64,000 nucleotides of DNA from a virus. The notes under the pieces were generated by a model. That model did no database searches, had not been told where the DNA came from, and saw nothing but the letters and a program-made list of their open reading frames with translations. The translations under genes were made by a program, and so were the position numbers. Position 1 is the stretch's first letter. Each line of letters begins with the position of its first letter. The stretch covers positions 1-64,000 of the IMG/VR virus record IMGVR_UViG_3300030104_002782; one strand, 5' to 3'. This document shows positions 16,323 through 24,662 of the stretch, piece after piece.

Positions 16323-16424
16323 ATGACAAGATGCGTATTATTAGATACATGGTTTGATGCAAAGTCTAAGGAATTAGATAAAGCAGAAAAAGAACAAAAG
16401 AAAGATTTAATTACAGGTGAATAA
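16323..16424 (+). CDS. 33-residue charged helical protein
   Basis: A short frame in a gap of the structural operon, start MTRCVLLDTWFD, then a Lys/Glu-rich helix. It begins one base after the stop of the previous gene, and its stop lies one base before the next ATG. The tight packing supports it. Confidence 0.4.
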   Translation: MTRCVLLDTWFDAKSKELDKAEKEQKKDLITGE

Positions 16425-16425
16425 A

Positions 16426-16593
16426 ATGAAAATGAAAGGAAAAATAATATATACACCGCCAGAAAGATGTTACGCTAATGTAAACATTGAAGAAACACCA
16501 TACGGCTATAGGTTGTATAGGGAGGGCGAAAGCCAACCGTTTATGTCTCTACCATTCAGTTGTGTAAAGGCAGTAGAATATAAAAAGGAATGA
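16426..16593 (+). CDS. 55-residue hypothetical protein
   Basis: A small basic beta-like protein (KGKIIYTPPERCYANVNIE) that fills the gap before the 97-residue gene and overlaps it by 4 bp (ATGA). The overlap supports real translation. No function can be read from it. Confidence 0.45.
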   Translation: MKMKGKIIYTPPERCYANVNIEETPYGYRLYREGESQPFMSLPFSCVKAVEYKKE

Positions 16594-16883
16594 TAAATAT
16601 GCAAGAATACATGTATTATGCGACAGGAGTAGCGATTGTAGGTGCTGGTCTATACGGCATCTATAAGAAATATCTGAAAGATGGAAAACTAACATTAGAT
16701 GAGGTTATGGATATTGTCGAGGATGTCGAAGATATTGTAGATGATTTAACTAATGCTTATCCCTCTTTAGCAGAATTAAAGAAAATGAAAAAGGCTGAAT
16801 TAGTAGCACTTTGCGAAAAGTATGATATTGACGCAAAAGGTGTAAAGGCTGAATTAGTTAGTAGACTATCGGAGTTGAAGTAA
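16590..16883 (+). CDS. Membrane-anchored protein with SAP/HeH-like domain
   Basis: Residues 6-25 form one membrane helix (YATGVAIVGAGLYGIYKKY), followed by an acidic helix. A C-terminal KKAELVALCEKYDIDAKGVKAELVSRL matches the helix-extended-helix/SAP pattern, which binds DNA in other proteins. The combination of membrane helix and putative DNA-binding end in a head-tail operon is unusual. Role unknown; a DNA ejection or tail-tip function is possible. Confidence 0.55.
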   Translation: MINMQEYMYYATGVAIVGAGLYGIYKKYLKDGKLTLDEVMDIVEDVEDIVDDLTNAYPSLAELKKMKKAELVALCEKYDIDAKGVKAELVSRLSELK

Positions 16884-17407
16884 TGACATACTATTGCTCT
16901 GTTGCCGATGTTGGTCTAAGACTAGGTCTTGATAGCGCGCAGCGTAGCAGAGCAAGCAGTAGGATTACTTCTTGTATTCGCAGGGCAACAATCAAGATAG
17001 ACCAATGCTTCAAAGATTATGGTAGAGATGAACCTAGTAAATCCACACAAAGTAATACTTTGAATGGTGCTATTACTGCTGGTGCTACTACTATTACTCT
17101 TACTTCTGGTACTGCTTTTAGCACATCTGGGAGTGGAAATGTAGATGGTGACTCTTTTACATGGAGTGGCAAATCTACTCATCAATTAACAGGGGTTACA
17201 GGAATATCCTTCGACCATGCCTCCGGAGTTACTGTAGAAGAAGGAGAGTTTGCTCATGTTGTCAGAGAAATATGTGGTGATATAGCAAGCGGTCTTTATT
17301 TAGAAGATGAAGCAACACATCAGAAATCTGACGATATGAGAGGATATAACCTAAGAGAAAGGGGTTATATTGAATTGCAGAGATTAGCGCATCTAGGTAG
17401 TGTATAA
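16883..17407 (+). CDS. Putative head-tail adaptor with inserted beta domain
   Basis: A 174-residue protein. Helical parts at both ends (VADVGLRLGLDSAQRSR; HVVREICGDIASGLYLED) fit gp6-like connectors. Residues ~55-110 (TTITLTSGTAF ... FTWSGKSTHQLTGVTG) form an inserted beta module. A very similar phrase occurs in the giant tail protein. Function by position and shape. Confidence 0.5.
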   Translation: MTYYCSVADVGLRLGLDSAQRSRASSRITSCIRRATIKIDQCFKDYGRDEPSKSTQSNTLNGAITAGATTITLTSGTAFSTSGSGNVDGDSFTWSGKSTHQLTGVTGISFDHASGVTVEEGEFAHVVREICGDIASGLYLEDEATHQKSDDMRGYNLRERGYIELQRLAHLGSV

Positions 17408-17409
17408 TT

Positions 17410-18090
17410 ATGGTTCGTTCTAGCATGAGGATTGGCGTAGGTGGCCCACACGGTCAGTTACCTTACAAAGGTAGCAGAGGCTCTAGTGGTGGCGCAATCA
17501 ACATGCAGTTTAGGCTCGATTGGGATGACTCCGCTTTAATTGCTGCTATTAATGAATTAGGTTTAGATGGCCCTAAAGCCATGAAAAATATGTTAAGAGG
17601 CAGAATAGAATTAGCAATTGAGGAGACGCAAAAGAAACTAAAACAAATGGCTGGGCCATTAGCAAATGTAACTGTCCCTCCTAGGTCTAAATCTATCCAT
17701 ACTACAATAGCAGATGCACTAAGACAAGACGATATAGCAGGTACTACATTTATTAGAGTGCATACTGCGGCAGATTCTAGAAAAGCACATGTTGGTAGAA
17801 TTGGTACTCGTGGAGTTAATTTATCTAAAGTAATGGTAACAGGAATTAAACCATTTAACTACTCTCCTTTTATGCCACAGTTAGTTAAATCTAGCGTAGG
17901 GTGGTTTGCTAAAACAAGAAACGCAGAAGATTATAGTATTGCTATGATGAAAAGGGGTAGACATCCGGGTTGGAAACGCACATTTGATTATTGTCTAGCA
18001 GTAGAAAACCATGTAAGAAAACATTTTAGAAATGATGCTAAGAAGTTTATTGAGTTTGTAACAGAAACTAAGGGGTTCTATAGTAGGTGA
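17410..18090 (+). CDS. Putative tail completion protein (HK97 gp10-like)
   Basis: A 226-residue basic protein after the adaptor and before the tail terminator candidate, the usual place of gp10-like proteins. It has FRLDWDDSALIAAINELG at the start of the folded part, then helices and a basic end. Residues 1-30 are Gly/Ser-rich. The family match is tentative. Confidence 0.4.
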   Translation: MVRSSMRIGVGGPHGQLPYKGSRGSSGGAINMQFRLDWDDSALIAAINELGLDGPKAMKNMLRGRIELAIEETQKKLKQMAGPLANVTVPPRSKSIHTTIADALRQDDIAGTTFIRVHTAADSRKAHVGRIGTRGVNLSKVMVTGIKPFNYSPFMPQLVKSSVGWFAKTRNAEDYSIAMMKRGRHPGWKRTFDYCLAVENHVRKHFRNDAKKFIEFVTETKGFYSR

Positions 18091-18094
18091 TATT

Positions 18095-19183
18095 ATGGGT
18101 ATAGCAGAAAATAGTCATTATTGGACTGCACGAGTAGCAGGTACAAACCCAGCATCCCCTTTAGGAGAATATAATACTGCTTGGACTTTATCTGGCTCTG
18201 GTTCAGACGGTAGCGTTAGTGGGGATGCTTGGAGAATAAGTGGTTCCGGCCAGACATGGAGTCAGACAGTAGCAAATGACGATAATGATTTAACAATAAT
18301 GTTTGCTATGAAATACATTGGCAACCCAGATAATAATCAAGTTTTAGCAACTCTTGATAATGGTTCTCATAGAGTACAGATAAAAGCAGATGGTACTGCT
18401 GCTAAGTTAAAGTTAGTAGGTGCTACAACTGTAACAACAGATGATTTAGATTTAGGTATGGCAGAAGCAGATGCAGTACCTACTCTTTTGCGATTAACTC
18501 TTGCGAATGACGGTACTGCTAAATTATACATGCGAGAAATAATAGAAGATGATGCAGCACAGCAGCATTATTTAGAAGTAACAGGTTCTTCTAGTGTATC
18601 GCAAACTGCATCTTTTGGAAATACAACAGGTAGTGTAGATTGGTATGTATCTTACTTTACGCCTCATGGTGCTTACTCTCCCGATGAAATGGATATGTCC
18701 GATTGGACTACTAACTCTCTTATTCGCACAGGTATACATATAGTAAATGTATTAAAAGAAAGTAATAGGTTTTATTTGAAAACTCATGTGACCGATGCTG
18801 CTATACTATACGGATATGATTTATCTTCACAGGCTATGATAAGTAGGATTCAACCCCCATCAGTACATGTCCTTACACAGAAACTAGAGTCTCCCGATTT
18901 TTTGACTCTAGGAGGCCGTAGAACAGACCAGAGATACAATGTCATAATCTATGTAACTACTCGTGGTACAGACTATAAGAACGCATATAGACAGGGTCTA
19001 TCTATAATGGGCGAAGTGTTTGATGAGTTATACACTAAGACGGGTCTAGAAGGAGGAATTGATTCTCTTATAGGATATGATGCTACATTAGATAGTAAGT
19101 TAGACGATGATGAAATTGTCTGCGTTCATACTCTAACACTAACTTATATGAAAAAGATTCGGATGTTCTTGCGAGAAGTTTGA
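18095..19183 (+). CDS. LamG/ConA-like domain fused to a tail-terminator-like domain
   Basis: Residues ~1-190 look like a concanavalin/laminin-G jelly roll (AWRISGSGQTWSQ, LTIMFAMKYIG, LLRLTLANDGTAKLYM), a fold that binds glycans. Residues ~205-362 resemble tail terminators: RTGIHIVNVLKESN, then RYNVIIYVTTRGTDY, then HTLTLTYMKKIRM. It precedes the tail tube gene, as terminators do. The fusion would put a sugar-binding module at the head-tail junction. Confidence 0.5.
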   Translation: MGIAENSHYWTARVAGTNPASPLGEYNTAWTLSGSGSDGSVSGDAWRISGSGQTWSQTVANDDNDLTIMFAMKYIGNPDNNQVLATLDNGSHRVQIKADGTAAKLKLVGATTVTTDDLDLGMAEADAVPTLLRLTLANDGTAKLYMREIIEDDAAQQHYLEVTGSSSVSQTASFGNTTGSVDWYVSYFTPHGAYSPDEMDMSDWTTNSLIRTGIHIVNVLKESNRFYLKTHVTDAAILYGYDLSSQAMISRIQPPSVHVLTQKLESPDFLTLGGRRTDQRYNVIIYVTTRGTDYKNAYRQGLSIMGEVFDELYTKTGLEGGIDSLIGYDATLDSKLDDDEIVCVHTLTLTYMKKIRMFLREV

Positions 19184-19188
19184 GTAGT

Positions 19189-19199
19189 CTTTATTAGAC
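19189..19199 (+). promoter_or_regulatory. Leaderless promoter of the tail tube gene
   Basis: CTTTATTAGAC is centred about 27 bp before the ATG at 19220. Its TTTATTAGACA resembles the TTTATAGGGACA motif found in front of replication genes. Confidence 0.5.
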
Positions 19200-19219
19200 A
19201 AATACACAGTGCTTTTAAT

Positions 19220-20278
19220 ATGGCACTAAGTAATGTTCACAGGTATTTGGCTGTGGGTAAAGAATCAACATATAATACCGCAGTCGCAGCGACAGGTATT
19301 GGTGAAGTTGAATCTGAATCTTTCGGACAGACATTCGATGTAATGAAGAGAAGCGACATGAATTATTGGAATAGCAGAGAAGCAAGAATGGGTAAAATCT
19401 CAACTTCTGGCGGCTGGACTCAAGCACTTCAACCAGACCGATTTACTATGATGTGCCTTCACGGTCTATTTGGAAAATCTACTCCTTACAATGGAACAGG
19501 TGCATCCTCTCCTATTGAAGGTGTATTAGAAGAAACCCCTATTACTGCGGTTACTGCACTACCTTCTTACACTTTCCGCATTGGTCGTGACGATGGAGAA
19601 GCAATTTTCCCCGGTCAAGTTATTGAATCATGCAGCGTAAGTGCATCAGTAGGCGAATACGCTATGATTTCTTTCAGTACCCTTGGTTCTACTCAGACAC
19701 AAGCAGATTCAAGTCTAGGTACTGCTGTACCAACATATGTCGGAGATGCTTGTCATTTCGCAAAGACATTCGTAAACTTTGAAGAATTAGCAACTTCTTC
19801 TTCATTCTCTACAATGGTACAATCAATTGACTTTGAAATTAAAAATAATCACGATATAGACAACTCGTATTCTCTTGGTAACAATGCAGTTACTCGCAGA
19901 CCACCTGTTACAACTCGTGAAGTAAGTGGTAGCATTACATTCCATAAGATGCTAGAGTCCGGAGATGCTGAATTAGATGGCGCACCATACTACGAAGAGT
20001 TAATGGGTGCAACAACCTCTAATGCACAAGCAGAAGTACATCCGGGTTCGGGAACAGCAGCACTATCTGTTTTCTTTGATGCAGGTACAAACAATTCAAT
20101 TAGGTTTGATTTCTACAATCTACACTATGAGATGCCAGAGACATCTGTAAGTGGCAGAGATACACAGACAATGACTGTTAAGTTTCATGGTCTGTATGAT
20201 TTAACTGCTACAGGAACGGTAAAGGTCACATACCAAAGTAGTGACAGTGCTTTAGAAGATTTAGATTTGGATGCTTGA
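19220..20278 (+). CDS. Major tail (tube) protein
   Basis: A 352-residue beta-rich protein located before the chaperone pair and tape measure, the canonical place of the tube protein. Typical phrases are LAVGKESTYNTA near the start, QALQPDRFTMMCLHGLFG and VSGSITFHKMLESGD. It should form the stacked hexamer rings of the tail. Its own promoter is consistent with high copy number. Confidence 0.7.
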   Translation: MALSNVHRYLAVGKESTYNTAVAATGIGEVESESFGQTFDVMKRSDMNYWNSREARMGKISTSGGWTQALQPDRFTMMCLHGLFGKSTPYNGTGASSPIEGVLEETPITAVTALPSYTFRIGRDDGEAIFPGQVIESCSVSASVGEYAMISFSTLGSTQTQADSSLGTAVPTYVGDACHFAKTFVNFEELATSSSFSTMVQSIDFEIKNNHDIDNSYSLGNNAVTRRPPVTTREVSGSITFHKMLESGDAELDGAPYYEELMGATTSNAQAEVHPGSGTAALSVFFDAGTNNSIRFDFYNLHYEMPETSVSGRDTQTMTVKFHGLYDLTATGTVKVTYQSSDSALEDLDLDA

Positions 20279-20295
20279 GGTTGAGGGGTGATTAA

Positions 20296-20481
20296 ATGCC
20301 TATCATCAACAATGCAAAAATAGAGACCAAAGTATGTTATGGTACTCATTTAACCATACATACCGAAGTAGATACAATGGTGTCTAGTATACCAAGTAAC
20401 TCAGAAGTACACGGTTTAACTGTAACAAAAATGGCAGTTGGTAATAAGTTTATTGCAGTAGTTTGTTACGAAACCCCATGA
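20296..20481 (+). CDS. 61-residue hypothetical protein
   Basis: A small beta-like protein (KIETKVCYGTHLTIHTEVD) between tail tube and chaperone genes, with GAGGGGTGA before its ATG. No family recognised. Confidence 0.5.
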   Translation: MPIINNAKIETKVCYGTHLTIHTEVDTMVSSIPSNSEVHGLTVTKMAVGNKFIAVVCYETP

Positions 20482-20563
20482 GAGTGATATTCCATGCTAG
20501 GAAACAGTAGTAAGATTTCCGAGTGGAACGGGTCAATGACCTGTATAGTAAAAGAAAAGGATA
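20482..20563 (+). other. Short gap before the chaperone gene
   Basis: An ATG at 20494 opens a 34-codon frame that runs into the next gene in another phase, but it has no supporting feature. The gap otherwise only holds the AAAAGGA that serves as ribosome site for the chaperone gene. Confidence 0.3.
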
Positions 20564-20923
20564 GTGAAAATAGTGCCTGTACTAAAGAAAGAAATTGAAT
20601 TGAATGACGGAAAAAAGATTTGGGTTAGACAAGCATCCGGAATGGATAAACTTGCGATTGAAAAAACCCAAGCGCAAACTTTGCGAGCATTTAGACATTT
20701 TGGGGCTAATCCCTCAGAGTGGACTGATGAACAACATGCAGAGTTTGGAGATGCTTTAACAGACGCAGGTGGCGGCATTGACGGCCAAATTGCCTCTTGG
20801 GTTCCTGTATGTATCTTAGATGAAGATGTTGATATTAATACTCTTACTTCGCAAGAATTAAGAACAATTCTAGAGTTTGTTAGAGGAGATGATGTGGAGG
20901 GTGCAGTCCCTTTGGCCTCTTAA
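20564..20923 (+). CDS. Tail assembly chaperone (zero-frame product)
   Basis: A 119-residue protein in the position of lambda gpG. It has a small folded N-terminal part (LNDGKKIWVRQASGMDKLAIE) and a helical, acidic end. It starts at GTG 20564 (in-frame stop at 20549 rules out a longer form); GTG 20573 is an alternative. Near its 3' end lies the slippery heptamer C CCT TTG (20908-20914), at which a fraction of ribosomes should shift into the next frame. Such chaperones coat the tape measure during tail assembly. Confidence 0.7.
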   Translation: MKIVPVLKKEIELNDGKKIWVRQASGMDKLAIEKTQAQTLRAFRHFGANPSEWTDEQHAEFGDALTDAGGGIDGQIASWVPVCILDEDVDINTLTSQELRTILEFVRGDDVEGAVPLAS

Positions 20924-20960
20924 CCTTTGTTGCGCCTATGCTATGCTCGGCCTACAAAGG
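20908..20960 (+). promoter_or_regulatory. Programmed -1 frameshift site
   Basis: The heptamer C CCT TTG matches X XXY YYZ exactly in the zero frame. Nine bases after it, CCTTTGT (20924-20930) can pair with ACAAAGG (20954-20960), giving the stimulatory stem usually found at 5-9 nt spacing. The zero frame stops at 20921-20923 and the -1 frame is open from 20893 to 21195. Confidence 0.75.
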
Positions 20961-21195
20961 TGTGTTACCAAGCGACTTATTCGACAAATATGATTGTAAA
21001 GGCGGTTGGTATAAACTAGAATATGATTTATCAATTGCTGCTGAAATGACCGATAGAATTAACGAACAGATGGATGAAAAGAAAGTTGATGGTAAAAAAG
21101 CAGTTGCTAATAGAAATAAGAGGAGAGTAGAGAGAGCCGCACTGATAGATTCAAAAGAGATGGGAAACATACTAACAGATTGGGCGGATAGTTAA
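20914..21195 (+). CDS. Frameshift extension of the tail chaperone (GT-like product)
   Basis: After slippage the -1 frame adds 93 residues to 117 zero-frame residues, giving a fusion of about 210 residues from 20564 to 21195. The extension (from GLLTFVAPMLCSAYKGVLP) is helical and charged. An ATG at 20938 could give an 85-residue free protein, but the lambda G/GT arrangement and the slippery site favour fusion. The stop overlaps the tape-measure ATG (TAATG). Confidence 0.65.
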   Translation, partial: GLLTFVAPMLCSAYKGVLPSDLFDKYDCKGGWYKLEYDLSIAAEMTDRINEQMDEKKVDGKKAVANRNKRRVERAALIDSKEMGNILTDWADS

Positions 21196-24100
21196 TGGCA
21201 AAAGCAGGTGCGGCACGAGTCTTTTTCGACATTGTAGGGCAACTACAATCGGAGAAACTTTTGGGTGACACTAAAGCCGCTATGGTTATTCAAGAAGCCA
21301 TTGTTATTGATACTCTCGGTGGAATAGCAGATGCTTTCGCAGACTCTACTCAGTATATCCTAGATGGCGTACAACATGTTATTGACGCATTCTTTGAGTA
21401 TGAGCAACAATTCGTAAGAGTCCGTAAGTTTTACCAAGGAACGGCTACAGAAGCAAGAGAGTTTGCTGATGCGGCTATGGAAATGGGTCACGCATTCGCA
21501 TTTACAGGGGCAGAATCTTTAGCGGCTGCTGCTAGAACGGCACAATTAAAGAATGTATTAGGCGGTCAGTTAGCAGTTATTGAGGCTACAAGAGCAGGTC
21601 TTTTGATGGCCCAAGTTGGTGAAATGGAAACCGAGTTAGGTATGAACCGATTTATTGCTCTTGCTCAACAGACTCAATTTATGTATGGGGGTCTTACTAA
21701 AGCAAAGTATGAAAGCCTTACCGCAGAGCAACAGGCTAACCTTGTAAGAGAAACTTCTATACATACTCTTAACCAACTTAACACAATTGAAAATACTTCT
21801 GTTGCTACAATGGAAGATATTACATTCGTTCTTAACCAATTCGCAAGTCAAGCAAATATCGCAGGTGAATCTATTGGTCAAATGGCTGCTATGTCTGCTT
21901 TACTACTTGAAACAGGTGAAGAAGTAAGCAGAGCAGGTACAGGTCTGCGTATGATTTACCAGAGACTAGGTAATGCTAATAACGAGGCTACAAAAGCAAT
22001 AGCAGAAATGGTTCCGGGTCTAGATGCTCAAGGCGTAGCGCAGATGAAATTAACTGATGTTATTAAAGCAATATCCCCCGCATATGATGAAATGGATGCG
22101 GCACAGAAAAGAGCATTAGCAGTTAGTATTGCAGGTTCTCGCCACTACATTAAGTTTTTGAAGATAATGGAAAATCAAGACCGTCTTATACAGATGCAGA
22201 CGGACTCATTCCACGCTCTTTATCCCGCTATTGAAGAGTTTGAAAATAAAACTGAATCTTCTGTTTTCAAAGCAACGCAGATGGAGGCAAAGTTAAATGA
22301 CATGAAAGTTATGCTTGGTGAAAAATTAGCCCCAGCATATATGTCGTCATATAGAGCGCAAGAGTTTTTCTTAAAGGGAGTAGAGACCTTTTTAGAATTG
22401 CCGGGTGCTGAAAAAGCAGTAGGTGGCCTTATAGCAGCATCTAACATATACAAAGAGACACTACAGCCACTTAGCGAATTAGCATTAAGATTTGCAGGTC
22501 TTAGTATTGCTATGAAAACATATACTGCTGCTAATCCAAAAGCAATAGCAGCAAGTAATAGAATGGCTAAACAATTTCATAGTTTAGCAGATGCTAGATT
22601 ATCAGAAAGGATGTTAGGAGATGCAAATATAGAATCTCTAAAAAAAGAAACTATAGGCATAAATAGAGCGCAACAATCTATACTAGGTAAAACTTCTGCA
22701 AGAAAAAGAAGTCTTACTGCTGATAGAGTAGCATTAAATGTAAAAAGAAGGGCGAATAAAGCACAAGCAGATACTATTATTAAAAACATAATGGAGGCTG
22801 AGTCGGGCGGTAAAGCAGGTAAAGCATTAAAGCAACTTCATTGGCAGAAAGGTAAATTAGTAAAAACAAATGATAGACTTGCTACTCAACAAGGAAGGCT
22901 TCTTGGACTTCAAAAATTAGCAAGAACAGACCATGACTTTGAATTAAAAATTAGCGGTATGATTTCTGCACAAAAAAAGGGTAGAGAAATTATTGATAAG
23001 CGTACTCTTCTAACTATGTATCAGAATGTTCAAGCACAAGAAGTTATGAATGCAGGTCTAACAAATCATGCTACTTTGATGTCTAATGAAATTGTATTAA
23101 CGGCAGAGTTAGATAAACATATGGTAAAACAATTAGAGCATAGGTCTATGGAAATACTTGTTCTACAAGAAGATGCTAGGGCTAGAATGGCTGCTCTAAA
23201 TGCAGAAAGAGCAGAGTTATTATCAAAAGATTTATCTACAGTAGCCATAGATGAAAAAATAGCGGCAGAAAGAGAAGAAATAATGACTCTCGGTCAAAAA
23301 AGGGCTGCGATACAAGGTACAATAATGGCAAATAATCAATATATTGCTAGTAGCAAAGCCGCAGCAGGTGGCGTAAAAGGACTTACTGCTAATCTAAAAT
23401 TAGGTGCTACTGCTTTCTTTGAACAAGGTAAAGCCGTACAAGCAGCAAAAGGAGGAATAATGGCTATGACAATGCTACTCCCTATGATAGTAGACCAAGA
23501 AGAACAAATGGCGGCTATGACTTACAGTGCTGGTATTATGATGGTTGGTATGTTGGTTCCAGCAATTATGAGTGTTAATGCAGGTCTTATAGAAATGGGG
23601 GTAGCCGCAGGTTTCGCAAGCGGAGGACTTACTGTTTTAATAGGCGGTCTTGCAGCATTAGCAGTATACGCAGGTTTCGAGATATTTTCAGAAACTATTG
23701 GAGGAGATATTGAAAGCCAAATTGGTTTAGTTGATGAATTAAATACTAGCCTAGATACTACTGCTTCAATACTTGCTGAATTACAAGGGCCATCTGGCGA
23801 AGGTGCTATTTTACCGGGCCTTATTGATATATCCTATAATGACTTAAAACAAAATGCAGATTTAACTACTCAGACTTATGCAGATGTGCAAAGTAGAATC
23901 GCTGGAATGCGAGAGAATGAGGAAAGGGCTATACAGATGGGTAATGATGAGTTGGCTAGTATGTATGCTACTCAAATAAGTGAAATGGAGGTTATAGAGT
24001 CTAAAATTAAAAGTATTGGTGATGCTCAAGCATTAGTTAATGGTACTATGGCAGATTTTAATTCCGAAGCAAAACACGCTTTTACTATCCAAGAAAAAAT

Positions 24101-24662
24101 GTCTACTCATGGAGATGAAGTAATTGCTTTTAAGGTAGGATTTGATTTTGACGGTGATGGAAAAATAGACAAAGGAGAATTATACAAAGAGTTCGATAGA
24201 AACGATTTTTATACAGAGGAACATAATTGGCCCGATTTTGAAACTAGAGTGGGTATGGCAAGAAACGCGGCTTATGAGTATTATTTAGAAGAAAGGGAAA
24301 ACTTAACAATTGATTATAATAACGACGACCATCAATTTATGGTAGATTATTATACAACTTTACTAGATGTGCAAGATACATCTAATAATGCTATGATAAA
24401 TGCAGATAAGCAAATGTATGATGCTCTAAATCAACAGACAGAAGAGTTTGCGAATGCTAGAGAAGAGTTATTCTTTGGAGAAAGAGCAAACTTCACAGGA
24501 CAGATATTCAAAAACATTACGCAAGGCGGAGTAGAAAGTATTCTGCATAGAGTAGAGTTTATTCAAACTAATAACTTTAATGGAATGGTTCTTGATGAAA
24601 TGGTAGAGCAAGTTAGTACAGGCGTAGTGCAAGAGTTGAGAAGTTTAGGTGTACCAATATGA
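21195..24662 (+). CDS. Tape measure protein with EF-hand-like loop
   Basis: A 1155-residue, mostly helical, Ala-rich protein following the chaperone pair; its length sets tail length. Residues ~755-831 form a strongly hydrophobic region with several potential membrane helices (MTMLLPMIVDQ to GGLAALAVYAG), typical for tape measures that insert into the host membrane. Residues ~985-996 read DFDGDGKIDKGE, a textbook EF-hand calcium loop (Asp 1, 3, 5, 9; Glu 12). The stop overlaps the next start (ATGA). Confidence 0.85.
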   Translation: MAKAGAARVFFDIVGQLQSEKLLGDTKAAMVIQEAIVIDTLGGIADAFADSTQYILDGVQHVIDAFFEYEQQFVRVRKFYQGTATEAREFADAAMEMGHAFAFTGAESLAAAARTAQLKNVLGGQLAVIEATRAGLLMAQVGEMETELGMNRFIALAQQTQFMYGGLTKAKYESLTAEQQANLVRETSIHTLNQLNTIENTSVATMEDITFVLNQFASQANIAGESIGQMAAMSALLLETGEEVSRAGTGLRMIYQRLGNANNEATKAIAEMVPGLDAQGVAQMKLTDVIKAISPAYDEMDAAQKRALAVSIAGSRHYIKFLKIMENQDRLIQMQTDSFHALYPAIEEFENKTESSVFKATQMEAKLNDMKVMLGEKLAPAYMSSYRAQEFFLKGVETFLELPGAEKAVGGLIAASNIYKETLQPLSELALRFAGLSIAMKTYTAANPKAIAASNRMAKQFHSLADARLSERMLGDANIESLKKETIGINRAQQSILGKTSARKRSLTADRVALNVKRRANKAQADTIIKNIMEAESGGKAGKALKQLHWQKGKLVKTNDRLATQQGRLLGLQKLARTDHDFELKISGMISAQKKGREIIDKRTLLTMYQNVQAQEVMNAGLTNHATLMSNEIVLTAELDKHMVKQLEHRSMEILVLQEDARARMAALNAERAELLSKDLSTVAIDEKIAAEREEIMTLGQKRAAIQGTIMANNQYIASSKAAAGGVKGLTANLKLGATAFFEQGKAVQAAKGGIMAMTMLLPMIVDQEEQMAAMTYSAGIMMVGMLVPAIMSVNAGLIEMGVAAGFASGGLTVLIGGLAALAVYAGFEIFSETIGGDIESQIGLVDELNTSLDTTASILAELQGPSGEGAILPGLIDISYNDLKQNADLTTQTYADVQSRIAGMRENEERAIQMGNDELASMYATQISEMEVIESKIKSIGDAQALVNGTMADFNSEAKHAFTIQEKMSTHGDEVIAFKVGFDFDGDGKIDKGELYKEFDRNDFYTEEHNWPDFETRVGMARNAAYEYYLEERENLTIDYNNDDHQFMVDYYTTLLDVQDTSNNAMINADKQMYDALNQQTEEFANAREELFFGERANFTGQIFKNITQGGVESILHRVEFIQTNNFNGMVLDEMVEQVSTGVVQELRSLGVPI

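Noticed and set aside
20938-21195. Independent 85-residue gene
   Set aside because: An exact slippery heptamer and stem upstream, and the standard place before the tape measure, favour a frameshift extension; no good ribosome site precedes ATG 20938.
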